Assembly (NCBI GenBank): GCA_030038565.1
Contig: JASHSS010000288.1
Coordinates: forward strand, 1-33,191
Length of the DNA stretch: 33,191 bases
Source: Bryobacteraceae bacterium
GTDB lineage: Bacteria; Acidobacteriota; Terriglobia; Bryobacterales; Bryobacteraceae
Direction of reading: 5' to 3'
Shown here: piece by piece, positions 25,265-33,191 of the stretch
How the letters are laid out: each line of letters begins with the position of its first letter
Position numbering within the stretch: the stretch's first letter is position 1
Made by a program: the position numbers and the translations under genes
Notes under the pieces: generated by a model
Told to the model about the DNA's origin: nothing
The model's database searches: none
Seen by the model: only the letters and a program-made list of their open reading frames with translations

Positions 25265-25420
25265 GCCGGATATTGTCTCAAACCGCGGCGGTGCCGGGCG
25301 CCTTGCGCGGCCGTCCGCGATGCTCACGCTTCGCGCCCACACAGCCCCTTCGCTTCCCGCGCACCGGCCGCCGCGGTCTGCGTGGAACCGGGCCCCGTGC
25401 GGTATGATGAGGTTTATCTT

Positions 25421-26200
25421 ATGAAGGGTGTCGTTCTCGCTGGGGGAACAGGGAGCCGGCTGTTCCCGCTGACCAAGATCACCAATAAGCACCTGCTGCC
25501 CATTTACGACCGGCCGATGATCTACTTCCCCATACAGACCCTGGTAGATGCCGGCATCCGCGACATCCTGATCGTTACGGGAGGGCGTAATTCGGGCGAT
25601 TTTCTGCGTCTTCTGGCCAACGGCAAACAGTTCGGCCTGAACCATATCAACTACACCTACCAGGAAGGCGAAGGGGGCATTGCCGACGCCCTCGGCCTGG
25701 CCGAACACTTCGCCGACGGTCACAAAATCTGCGTCGTGTTGGGCGACAACATCATCGAGGGAAGCATCGCCGCCGCCGCCGCGCGTTTTCGCGAACAGTC
25801 CTTGGGCGCCCACCTGTTACTGAAGGAAGTGCCCGATGCCGAGCGCTTCGGCGTGGCCGAGGTCTCCGACGGCGCGATTGTCGGGATTGAGGAAAAGCCC
25901 AGCGAACCCAAGTCCAATTATGCGGTGACCGGCATCTACATGTACGATGCCACGGTGTTTGACAAAATCAAGACGCTGGTGCCGTCGCATCGCGGAGAGT
26001 TGGAAATTACCGACGTCAATAACGCCTATCTGCGGGAAGGGAGCATGACCTTTTCCTTTCTGGAAGGCTGGTGGACCGACGCCGGCACGTTCGATTCCCT
26101 GCTCCGGGCCACGAACCTGGTGGCCCAATCGACGCACCGCAAGCCGGCCCCCGGCAACGGAACCGAAGGTGCTACCGCCGAAGGAGCGGGCGGAATCTGA
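25421..26200 (+). CDS. rmlA: Glucose-1-phosphate thymidylyltransferase-like nucleotidyltransferase
   Basis: MKGVVLAGGTGSRLFPLTKITNKHLLPIYDRPMIYFPIQTLVDAGI; CVVLGDNIIEGSI; NYAVTGIYMYDATVFD; GWWTDAGTFDSLL. Confidence 0.92.
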   Translation: MKGVVLAGGTGSRLFPLTKITNKHLLPIYDRPMIYFPIQTLVDAGIRDILIVTGGRNSGDFLRLLANGKQFGLNHINYTYQEGEGGIADALGLAEHFADGHKICVVLGDNIIEGSIAAAAARFREQSLGAHLLLKEVPDAERFGVAEVSDGAIVGIEEKPSEPKSNYAVTGIYMYDATVFDKIKTLVPSHRGELEITDVNNAYLREGSMTFSFLEGWWTDAGTFDSLLRATNLVAQSTHRKPAPGNGTEGATAEGAGGI

Positions 26201-26787
26201 TGTCTTCGGATGCCGTTATGCAGCCCTCCGGCCGTTACCTTGCCTCGGCGGGCGACCTGCAACTTCGGGTTCCCGAGTGCCCGCCGGGTATCGGAGACGT
26301 GATCGGCGCTCCCGATTCCGCGGCCCTGATTGACGGCGTGCGCATCCAGCCGTTCTCCGTATTCCCGGACGATCGCGGTTATTTCCTGGAAGTTCATCGC
26401 ATGGGCCGCGGCCTGGCGGCGGCGTTCCCGGCGGAAACCACCCAGATCTCCGCCGCGCTCAGCTTTCCCGGCACCATCAAAGCCTTCCACTACCACCTCC
26501 ACCAGACCGATTGCTGGACGCCCGCCAAGGGCATGTTCCAGGTGGCCCTGGTGGACCTGCGCCTCGGCTCGCCCACCTTCGGAAAACGCAATACCCTCTA
26601 CGTGGGCGCGCTGCGTCCCTGGCAGGTGCTCATTCCGCCGGGTGTCGGCCACGGGTATAAGATCATCGGGCGCGACGAAGCCATGCTGGTCTATCTGACG
26701 GACCGCTTCTACAACCCCAAGGACGAAGGCAGGATTCCGTATAACGACGCCTCCCTCCAGTACGATTGGGAAACCCAGAAGAAATAG
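26200..26787 (+). CDS. dTDP-4-dehydrorhamnose 3,5-epimerase family protein (divergent RmlC-like)
   Basis: VFPDDRGYFLEV; GTIKAFHYHLHQTDCWTPAKGMFQVALVDLRLGSPTFGKRNTLYVG; LIPPGVGHGYKIIG. TGATG overlap with previous gene. Confidence 0.88.
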   Translation: MSSDAVMQPSGRYLASAGDLQLRVPECPPGIGDVIGAPDSAALIDGVRIQPFSVFPDDRGYFLEVHRMGRGLAAAFPAETTQISAALSFPGTIKAFHYHLHQTDCWTPAKGMFQVALVDLRLGSPTFGKRNTLYVGALRPWQVLIPPGVGHGYKIIGRDEAMLVYLTDRFYNPKDEGRIPYNDASLQYDWETQKK

Positions 26788-26793
26788 GCTGCC

Positions 26794-27816
26794 ATGCGAA
26801 TCCTGGTAACCGGCGGCGCGGGATTCATCGGCTCCGCCTTTGTCCGCATGATCGTGAGCGAAACCGGCTGGGAAGTTACTAACTTCGACAAACTGACTTA
26901 TGCCGGAAACCTGGAGAACCTGGGGTCCGTCGAACATCGCCCTAGTTACCGCTTCGTCCAGGGAGATATTGCGGATGAGGGCGCCGTAAACGCCCTGGTG
27001 GGCGGTTGGAAGCCCGACGCCATCGTGCACTTCGCCGCCGAATCGCACGTGGATCGCAGCATTCTCTCGCCCGAGCCGGTGATCCGGACCAATCTCCACG
27101 GCACTTTCACGCTTCTGGAAGCCGCGCGGCGGCACGCCACACCCCGCTTTCTCCACGTCTCCACGGATGAAGTCTACGGCAGCCTGGAACCGCCTCTCGA
27201 AGCCGTGGAAACCTCCCCGCTGAATCCCTCCAGCCCTTACTCCGCGTCCAAAGCCGGATCGGACCTGCTGGCGCGCTCTTACTTCGTAACTTACAAGCTG
27301 CCGGTGGTGATTACCAGGGCTTCCAATAACTACGGTCCGTATCAATTTCCCGAGAAGCTGATTCCGCTGATGATCGCCAACGCGTTGGAAGATCGCCCGC
27401 TGCCGGTTTACGGCGACGGCATGCAGGTTCGCGACTGGCTGTATGTGGAAGACCACTGCCGCGCCATTCGCGCCCTCCTGGAGCGCGGCCGGGAGGGCGA
27501 GATCTATAACATCGGCGGCAACCGCAGCCTGCCGAACCTGGAGGTGATCGGCCAGTTGCTGGCGCTCACCGGCAAGCCCCAAAGCCTGATTCAATATGTC
27601 CCCGACCGGCCCGGCCACGACCGGCGCTACGCCCTTTCCAGCGAGAAACTGATCCGCGAAACCGGCTGGCGGCCGCAGGTGGATTTCGAGAACGGCCTGG
27701 CACGCACGATCGACTGGTACCGCGGGCACGCCGCCTGGGTGGAGCGCGTCCGCAGCGGCGCCTACCGCGACTATTACGAACGGAATTATGGCGCCCGCGG
27801 CGCCGTCCCCCGGTAG
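26794..27816 (+). CDS. rmlB: dTDP-glucose 4,6-dehydratase
   Basis: MRILVTGGAGFIGSAFVRMIVSETGWEVTNFDKLTYAGNLENL; HVSTDEVYGSL; YSASKAGSDLLARSYFVTYKLPVVITRASNNYGPYQFPEKLIPLMI. Confidence 0.97.
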   Translation: MRILVTGGAGFIGSAFVRMIVSETGWEVTNFDKLTYAGNLENLGSVEHRPSYRFVQGDIADEGAVNALVGGWKPDAIVHFAAESHVDRSILSPEPVIRTNLHGTFTLLEAARRHATPRFLHVSTDEVYGSLEPPLEAVETSPLNPSSPYSASKAGSDLLARSYFVTYKLPVVITRASNNYGPYQFPEKLIPLMIANALEDRPLPVYGDGMQVRDWLYVEDHCRAIRALLERGREGEIYNIGGNRSLPNLEVIGQLLALTGKPQSLIQYVPDRPGHDRRYALSSEKLIRETGWRPQVDFENGLARTIDWYRGHAAWVERVRSGAYRDYYERNYGARGAVPR

Positions 27817-27853
27817 CGCCGTGGAAACCGGCCCACCCAAGCCGGAGACGCTT

Positions 27854-28936
27854 ATGCGGGTAGCCCTTGAGGCCTGCTCGCTCACGCTTTCGAGCGGCGG
27901 ATTGCCGCGCTACACCGCCGAGCTCAGCCTGGCTTTGGCGCGCTGTTTCCCGGAAGATGAGTATTTCCTGGTTTCCGACCGGCCTTTCCGGATGCCCCAA
28001 CCGGCGCCGCCCAACCTGCTCCGCGGCGGCGGGCCGCGCCATCGCCTGGAACGGCGCTGGTGGCTATGGGGCCTGTCGCGCGAGTTGCGCCGCCTGGCCG
28101 CGGACGTGGTGCACGGCCCCGATTTCGCCGTCCCCTATCTTTACCAGCGGCCCAGCGTTCTCACCCTCCACGACCTCTCTCCGTGGATGGATCGCCACTG
28201 GCACCACGACGCCCGCCGCGTCCAAAGCCGGACTCCCGTGTTATTGCACCTAGGACTAGCCGGCATGATCATCACCCCCAGCGAATCCGTGCGCGCCGCG
28301 GCGATCGATCGCTTCCGTCTCCACCCCAGCCGCGTGGTGGCCATCCCGGAGGCTGCGCCATCCTGGATGCGGCCCGCCGCGGGCAGCCCGGAGACCATGC
28401 CGGGCGCCGAGTGGCCCACGGCCGCCCCGTATTTCCTGTTCGTCGGCACCCTCGAGCCGCGCAAGAACGTGCCGCTGTTGGTGGACGCCTGGCGCGAAGT
28501 GCGGCGCCGCCACGCCATCGACCTGGTGATCGCCGGGCGCCCCCGCGCCGATTTTCGCCCCCTCGAACCCGCCGACGGCCTGCACTGCCTGGGAGAGGTC
28601 CCCGACGAGGCGCTGCCGGGGCTGTATTCGGGCGCCCTGGCGCTGGTCTATCCTTCGGCGTACGAAGGCTTCGGATTGCCGGTTTTGGAAGCCATGCAGT
28701 GCGGCGCCGCGGTGATTACCACCCCGGCCCTCGCCGAGGCGGCCGGGGATGCCGCGATTTTCGCCGCCAACGGTCCACAGTTGGTCGAAGCCATGCTCCA
28801 AGCCATCGCCCGGCCCGCGTGGCTGGCGGAATTCCGCGCCCGTTCGCTGCGGCGCGCCGGCCAGTTTTCCTGGGAGCGCACCGCCCGGCTCACGCACGAA
28901 GTGTACGAAGAGGCCCGGAGGCGCTTTGCCGCCTGA
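27854..28936 (+). CDS. Glycosyltransferase family 4-like (GT-B)
   Basis: ALEACSLTLSSGGLPRYTAELSLAL; LTLHDLSPWMDR; FLFVGTLEPRKNVPLLVDAW; ALVYPSAYEGFGLPVLEAMQCGAAVITT. Confidence 0.94.
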   Translation: MRVALEACSLTLSSGGLPRYTAELSLALARCFPEDEYFLVSDRPFRMPQPAPPNLLRGGGPRHRLERRWWLWGLSRELRRLAADVVHGPDFAVPYLYQRPSVLTLHDLSPWMDRHWHHDARRVQSRTPVLLHLGLAGMIITPSESVRAAAIDRFRLHPSRVVAIPEAAPSWMRPAAGSPETMPGAEWPTAAPYFLFVGTLEPRKNVPLLVDAWREVRRRHAIDLVIAGRPRADFRPLEPADGLHCLGEVPDEALPGLYSGALALVYPSAYEGFGLPVLEAMQCGAAVITTPALAEAAGDAAIFAANGPQLVEAMLQAIARPAWLAEFRARSLRRAGQFSWERTARLTHEVYEEARRRFAA

Positions 28937-30143
28937 ATTCCAGCCCGCCCCACAGCCCGCCGCGCCGCGCTCCGCCCTGGTGCTGGCGCCCGAAGTCCCC
29001 TATCCGCTAGCTGGTGGAGGCGCTTTGCGCACCGCTTCGCTGCTGCACTATCTGGCGCGGACGCACTCGGTGGACCTGGTGGTTTTCCGGCAGCCCGGCG
29101 ACCCCCATCCCGCCGTGTTCCTGCCGCCCGGACTGGTGCGCCGGGTTGAGGTGCTCGATCTGCCGCCCCACCGCCGGGGTGTGGCTGCCCGCGCGGTGCG
29201 GAATGCCGCCCGCCTGGCACGCGCATCGCCGCCCCTGGTGGATCGCTTTGCGGGCTTCGGCGGAGCCCTGGCTCGCCATCTGGAGGGTTGCCGCTACGAC
29301 ATCGGGGTGGTCGAGCACTTCTGGTGCGCGCCGTATTGGACTCAACTGGCGCCCCTGTGCGGCCGCACTATCCTCAACCTGCACAATCTCGAATCCGAGT
29401 TGCACCGCAGTTGCGCGGTGGCGGAAGGCGGAGCGGCGGGTTTTGCCCACAGCGTTTTCGGGCGGGCCTGCCTGGATCTGGAACGCGAGTGGCTGCCGCG
29501 CTATTCGGAGGTCCTGGCCGCCTCGCGGGAGGATGCCGAACGGGCCCAGGCCATCGCTCCCACGGCCCGAATTTCAGTCTATCCCAATGCCATTCCGGCC
29601 GCGCCGATGCCGCCCCCGGCCGATGCCGCAGAACCGCCTGCGGTGGCTTTTTCCGGCAATCTCGAATACCATCCCAATCTGGCGGCGGTGAGCTTTTTTC
29701 GGCGAGAGGTTTGGCCCCGTTTGCGCACTAGTTGGCCGAAGCTCGTGTGGCGGCTGATCGGGAAAAACCCCCATGCCGTGAGAAATTTTACGTCTGGCGA
29801 TCCTCGCATCCAGGTGACCGGCCCGGTGGAAGACGCGGTCCGTGAATTGGCGCGCACCCAGGTGGCCGTGGTGCCGCTGCTCTCGGGGAGCGGCACGCGC
29901 CTGAAGATCCTCGAAGCCTGGGCGGCCGGGTTGCCCGTGGTGTCCACCAGCAAGGGCGCGGAAGGCCTTCCAGCACGCCACGGCGGCAACCTTCTGCTGG
30001 CCGATACCGGCCCGGCCTTCGCCGCCGCGGTCTCCCGCCTGCTGGGTTCGCCGGCTCTGCGGCAGAGACTTGGCGCGGAGGGCAGGGGGTTGGTAGAACA
30101 ACAATTTACGTGGGAAGCGGTGTGGAAGATGTTGGATTTTTGA
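28926..30143 (+). CDS. Glycosyltransferase (GT4-like, glycosyl transferases group 1)
   Basis: ALVLAPEVPYPLAGGGALRTASLLHYLARTHSVDLVVF; VAFSGNLEYHPNLAAVSFFRREVWPRLR; VVPLLSGSGTRLKILEAWAAGLPVVSTSKGAEGL. Start inferred as TTG at 28926, overlapping the previous stop. Confidence 0.9.
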   Translation: MPPEFQPAPQPAAPRSALVLAPEVPYPLAGGGALRTASLLHYLARTHSVDLVVFRQPGDPHPAVFLPPGLVRRVEVLDLPPHRRGVAARAVRNAARLARASPPLVDRFAGFGGALARHLEGCRYDIGVVEHFWCAPYWTQLAPLCGRTILNLHNLESELHRSCAVAEGGAAGFAHSVFGRACLDLEREWLPRYSEVLAASREDAERAQAIAPTARISVYPNAIPAAPMPPPADAAEPPAVAFSGNLEYHPNLAAVSFFRREVWPRLRTSWPKLVWRLIGKNPHAVRNFTSGDPRIQVTGPVEDAVRELARTQVAVVPLLSGSGTRLKILEAWAAGLPVVSTSKGAEGLPARHGGNLLLADTGPAFAAAVSRLLGSPALRQRLGAEGRGLVEQQFTWEAVWKMLDF

Positions 30144-30187
30144 TACCGCCCTAAGTGGTGTACGTCCGCTATACTGGTACAACGTTA

Positions 30188-31345
30188 ATGCGCTTTGCCG
30201 TTGATGCTCATGCCATCGGCCGCCACCTCACTGGCAATGAGGTTTACGTGCGCAGTCTTCTGGATGCATTCGCCGCTCACCGCCGCGAGTGCGAATTTGT
30301 AGCCTATGTATCCGCCCCAGAAGCTCCGGCGTCGATCCCGGCCCCGATCCTCACCCGCCGCATCTCGCCCAATCCCTTTCTGCGCCTCGGCCTCCAACTG
30401 GCGCTCCGGGTGAACCGGGACCGCCCGGATCTGTTGCACGTGCAATACACCGCCCCGGTCGGCTGCAACGTCCCGGTGGTGGTCAGCGTGCACGATGTGA
30501 GCTTCCTGGAGCATCCCGAATACTTCAAGCGCGACCGCGCCTGGCAGTTGCAGTGGACCGTTCGCCGCACCGTGCAGCGGGCCGCCCGAGTGCTTACCGG
30601 GAGCGAGTTCTCGCGCGCCTCGATCCTCAAAGTGTATGGCGACCTGGACGAGCACAAGGTGGTGGTGGTGCCGAATGCCGCGGCTTCCCAGTTCCGCCCC
30701 ATCTCGCGCGAGACCGCCGCGGCTACCGTGCGGGAGCGTTTCGATATCCGCACACCGTTCCTTCTCTCAGTGGGAGACCTGCAGCCGCGCAAGAACCAGA
30801 TTGGTTTGATCCGCGCTTTCGCCCGCCTGGTGCGCGCCTATCCGCAGCTCAAACACAACCTCGTGCTGGCCGGTAAAGGCACCTGGTTTGCCGACCGGGT
30901 GCGCGAAGCGGCCGGCGAGTCGGGAGTCGTCGAGCGCATCCAATTCATCGGCTTCGTCTCCGATCCCGACCTCCTGAACCTCTACAACGCCTGCGACCTG
31001 TTCGTTTTTCCATCTTTTTACGAGGGTTTCGGGCTTCCCGCGCTGGAGGCCATGGCGTGCGGCCGCGCCGTGGTCTGTTCCAACACCTCCGCGCTGCCCG
31101 AAGTGGTGGATGGGGCCGCGATTCTCTTCGATCCGTATGCCACCGATCAGATTGTGCGGGCCCTGGCCGACCTTCTGCTGGATTCCGAGCTGCGAGCCCG
31201 CATGGAGCGTCTGGGGTTGCAGCGCGCCGCCCACTTCAGTTGGCAGAAGACCGCCCAGCGGACCCTGGAAGTTTTCTACGATGTAGCCGAGCGCGACACG
31301 GCGCGGCGCCCGCGAGTCCGCTCCCGGACCACCGTGCACCGATGA
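30188..31345 (+). CDS. Glycosyltransferase family 4
   Basis: MRFAVDAHAIGRHLTGNEVYVRSLLDAF; VVVSVHDVSFLEHPEYF; LLSVGDLQPRKNQIGLIRAF; DLFVFPSFYEGFGLPALEAMACGRAVVCSNTSALPEVV. Confidence 0.95.
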   Translation: MRFAVDAHAIGRHLTGNEVYVRSLLDAFAAHRRECEFVAYVSAPEAPASIPAPILTRRISPNPFLRLGLQLALRVNRDRPDLLHVQYTAPVGCNVPVVVSVHDVSFLEHPEYFKRDRAWQLQWTVRRTVQRAARVLTGSEFSRASILKVYGDLDEHKVVVVPNAAASQFRPISRETAAATVRERFDIRTPFLLSVGDLQPRKNQIGLIRAFARLVRAYPQLKHNLVLAGKGTWFADRVREAAGESGVVERIQFIGFVSDPDLLNLYNACDLFVFPSFYEGFGLPALEAMACGRAVVCSNTSALPEVVDGAAILFDPYATDQIVRALADLLLDSELRARMERLGLQRAAHFSWQKTAQRTLEVFYDVAERDTARRPRVRSRTTVHR

Positions 31346-32097
31346 GCTTACCGGCCACCAAGCGGCGCATGTCCCGGCAGAGGGCTTGGGCCGGACTGCT
31401 GGCGTTCGGCGTGCTGGCGTTCGCCGCCGCTCCGCTATCCGCCCAGACCGGTTTCCCGTTCTCCGACGACGAAGCGCTGCATTATTCCATCAACTGGGCC
31501 AGCGGCCTCTCGCTCGGCGATCTCAGCCTCACCGCCCATCGCACACCCAGCGGCTGGAATTTCGGGGCCTCGCTCGCGGCCGCGGTTCCGGGCTTCGCCA
31601 TCGCCGACCAGTACCATTCCAAGGTGACCGGCAACGACTTTTGCTCCACCGAGTTTGAGCGCGACCTCTCGCACGGCGGCAAACACACCATCGACAAGAT
31701 CGTCTTCGACCCGGCGCACTCCACCGCCAGACGCACCACCACGCTTCCGGAGGGCGGAGGCAAGAGCGATTTCGATACCTCCTCGTGCCCCCACGACATC
31801 TTGGCCTACCTCTATCTGACGCGCCGCGAAATGGGCCAGGGGCGCATGCCATCGGCCCAGCAGGTGTACTTCGGCTCGGGGTATTCGGTGAACGCGGAAT
31901 ATACCGGCGAGGAGGACCTCACGTCGCCCGCCACCGGCAAGAAGCCCGCGCCGACCGACAAGGTGGTGGTATCGGTGAAGGGCCCCAAGTCGGACTTCAA
32001 CTTCGAGATCTATTTCGCCCGCGATCCGCAGCGCACCCCGCTCTTCGTCCGCATCCCCTCGAGCCTGGGAATCGTCACGCTGGGGTTGGCGCGCTGA
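31342..32097 (+). CDS. DUF3108-like exported protein
   Basis: Signal peptide AWAGLLAFGVLAFAAAPLSAQ; FPFSDDEALHYSINWASGLSLGDLSLTAHRTPSGWNF; ATGA overlap with previous stop. Confidence 0.85.
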   Translation: MSLPATKRRMSRQRAWAGLLAFGVLAFAAAPLSAQTGFPFSDDEALHYSINWASGLSLGDLSLTAHRTPSGWNFGASLAAAVPGFAIADQYHSKVTGNDFCSTEFERDLSHGGKHTIDKIVFDPAHSTARRTTTLPEGGGKSDFDTSSCPHDILAYLYLTRREMGQGRMPSAQQVYFGSGYSVNAEYTGEEDLTSPATGKKPAPTDKVVVSVKGPKSDFNFEIYFARDPQRTPLFVRIPSSLGIVTLGLAR

Positions 32098-32118
32098 ATG
32101 CGGGGCCGGGTGCGCTAG

Positions 32119-33191
32119 ATGCGCGTGGCTTTCTTCTCGCCCTTGCCGCCGGCGCGCAGCGGGATCGCGGATTATTCCGAAGCGCTGGTCGAATCGCTCG
32201 CCCCACTGGTGGAATTGGAAGTCTTCTCGAGCGCCGATCGGCCGTTCGATCCGGCGCGCTTCGATGTGGCCCTCTACCACGTGGGCAACAACCCGTACCA
32301 CGAATTCGTTTACGAAACCGCCCTGCGCCATCCCGGGGTGGTGGTGATGCACGAATCCAACTTGCACCACCTGATCGCCGGCCTCACCATTAAACGCGGC
32401 GACTGGGACGCCTACCTGGCCGAGTGCCAATACAACGGCGGCGACCGGGCGCGGGCCTTCGCCGAGCGCGTGCGGCGCCTGGAAGTGGGTCCCGATTACG
32501 AGGGCGTCCCGATGACCCGCCGCCTGCTGGAATCGGCCCGCGGCGTGGTGGTGCACAGCCGTTTCATGGAAGGCGAAATGCGCGCCGCCGGCTTTGGCGG
32601 TCCCGCCGCCGTCATCCCGCACGGCGCCTGGATTCCGCAGACCGACCGCAACGCCTTCCGCCACAAACTGGGGCTCGACGAGCTTACCCCGCTCATCGGC
32701 ATCTTCGGTTTTCTGAAGCCGTACAAGCGGATCGCCGAATCGCTGCGCGCCTTCCGCCGCCTGCTGCGCCTGGCGCCCAATGTCAAGATGATCCTGGTGG
32801 GCGAGCCGCACCCTGAGTTTCCCATCGAGCCGATGATCCGCTCGATGGGCCTTTCCGCCGGCGTGCGCCTGCTGGGGTTCACCCCGATTGCGGATTTCGT
32901 GGGGTATCTGGCCGCTTGCGACATCGTGCTCAACCTGCGCTATCCCACGGTGGGGGAAAGCTCCGGTACGCTGCTGCGTTCGCTGGGGCTGGGCAAGGCC
33001 GTGCTGGTATCGGAAATCGGATCGTTCCAGGAATTTCCGGACGATGTGTGCCTCAAAGTGCCGCCCGCGGTGCGCCCCGGTCCCGGCGAAGAGGATTTGA
33101 TTTTCGAATACCTCAACCTGCTGGTTTCGCGTCCCGAAGTCTGCCAGGCGCTCGGCGCGCGCGCCCGCGAATACGTGGCCCGGGAGTGCAA
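32119..33191 (+). CDS. Glycosyltransferase family 4 (3' truncated by window edge)
   Basis: MRVAFFSPLPPARSGIADYSEALVESLAPLVELEVF; IGIFGFLKPYKRIAESLRAFRRLL; LGFTPIADFVGYLAACDIVLNLRYPTVGESSGTLLRSLGLGKAVLVSEIGSFQEFP. Not in the ORF track because it is open at the window end. Confidence 0.93.
   Translation, partial: MRVAFFSPLPPARSGIADYSEALVESLAPLVELEVFSSADRPFDPARFDVALYHVGNNPYHEFVYETALRHPGVVVMHESNLHHLIAGLTIKRGDWDAYLAECQYNGGDRARAFAERVRRLEVGPDYEGVPMTRRLLESARGVVVHSRFMEGEMRAAGFGGPAAVIPHGAWIPQTDRNAFRHKLGLDELTPLIGIFGFLKPYKRIAESLRAFRRLLRLAPNVKMILVGEPHPEFPIEPMIRSMGLSAGVRLLGFTPIADFVGYLAACDIVLNLRYPTVGESSGTLLRSLGLGKAVLVSEIGSFQEFPDDVCLKVPPAVRPGPGEEDLIFEYLNLLVSRPEVCQALGARAREYVAREC

Noticed and set aside
25403-25408. 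TATGAT as -10 promoter of the rmlA-like gene
   Set aside because: Only about 12 bp from the start codon with no convincing -35 hexamer at proper spacing.
1-33191. tRNA or rRNA genes
   Set aside because: No cloverleaf-like or T-loop GGTTCRA sequence with matching arms, and no rRNA-like stretch recognised by eye; tRNAscan-SE would be decisive.

Overview
High-GC bacterial chromosomal window; codon usage, gene content and GC-rich dispersed palindromes suggest Acidobacteriota (inference only). I support about 35 protein-coding genes and no tRNA, rRNA or CRISPR. Left part (1-18.2 kb): CitE-like lyase (5'-truncated), SDR, glycine-zipper protein, YcjF/DUF697-like protein, PD-(D/E)XK-like protein, TIM-barrel isomerase, two tandem MacB-type permeases without an ATPase, atypical LuxR regulator, MBL/beta-CASP nuclease, coiled-coil membrane protein, ornithine cyclodeaminase family protein, MerR regulator, GNAT, frameshifted and truncated rhamnogalacturonan-acetylesterase-like pseudogene, and FHA-adenylate cyclase. 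Right part (18.3-33.2 kb): surface-glycan region with GT2, two methyltransferases, truB, LolA-like protein, acyltransferase, cupin, dTDP-sugar genes (rmlA, rmlC-like, rmlB, no rmlD), four GT4-type glycosyltransferases and a DUF3108 protein. The most unusual non-coding structure is a family of palindromic REP-doublet/composite repeats. Two ~111-bp inverted copies flank the cyclodeaminase-MerR pair, one lies inside a 320-bp segment bounded by perfect 17-bp inverted repeats, and one copy is read in frame in the N-terminus of a secreted protein. I did not find clear evidence of a wholly new defence or other multi-gene system. All alignments and motif calls were made by eye.
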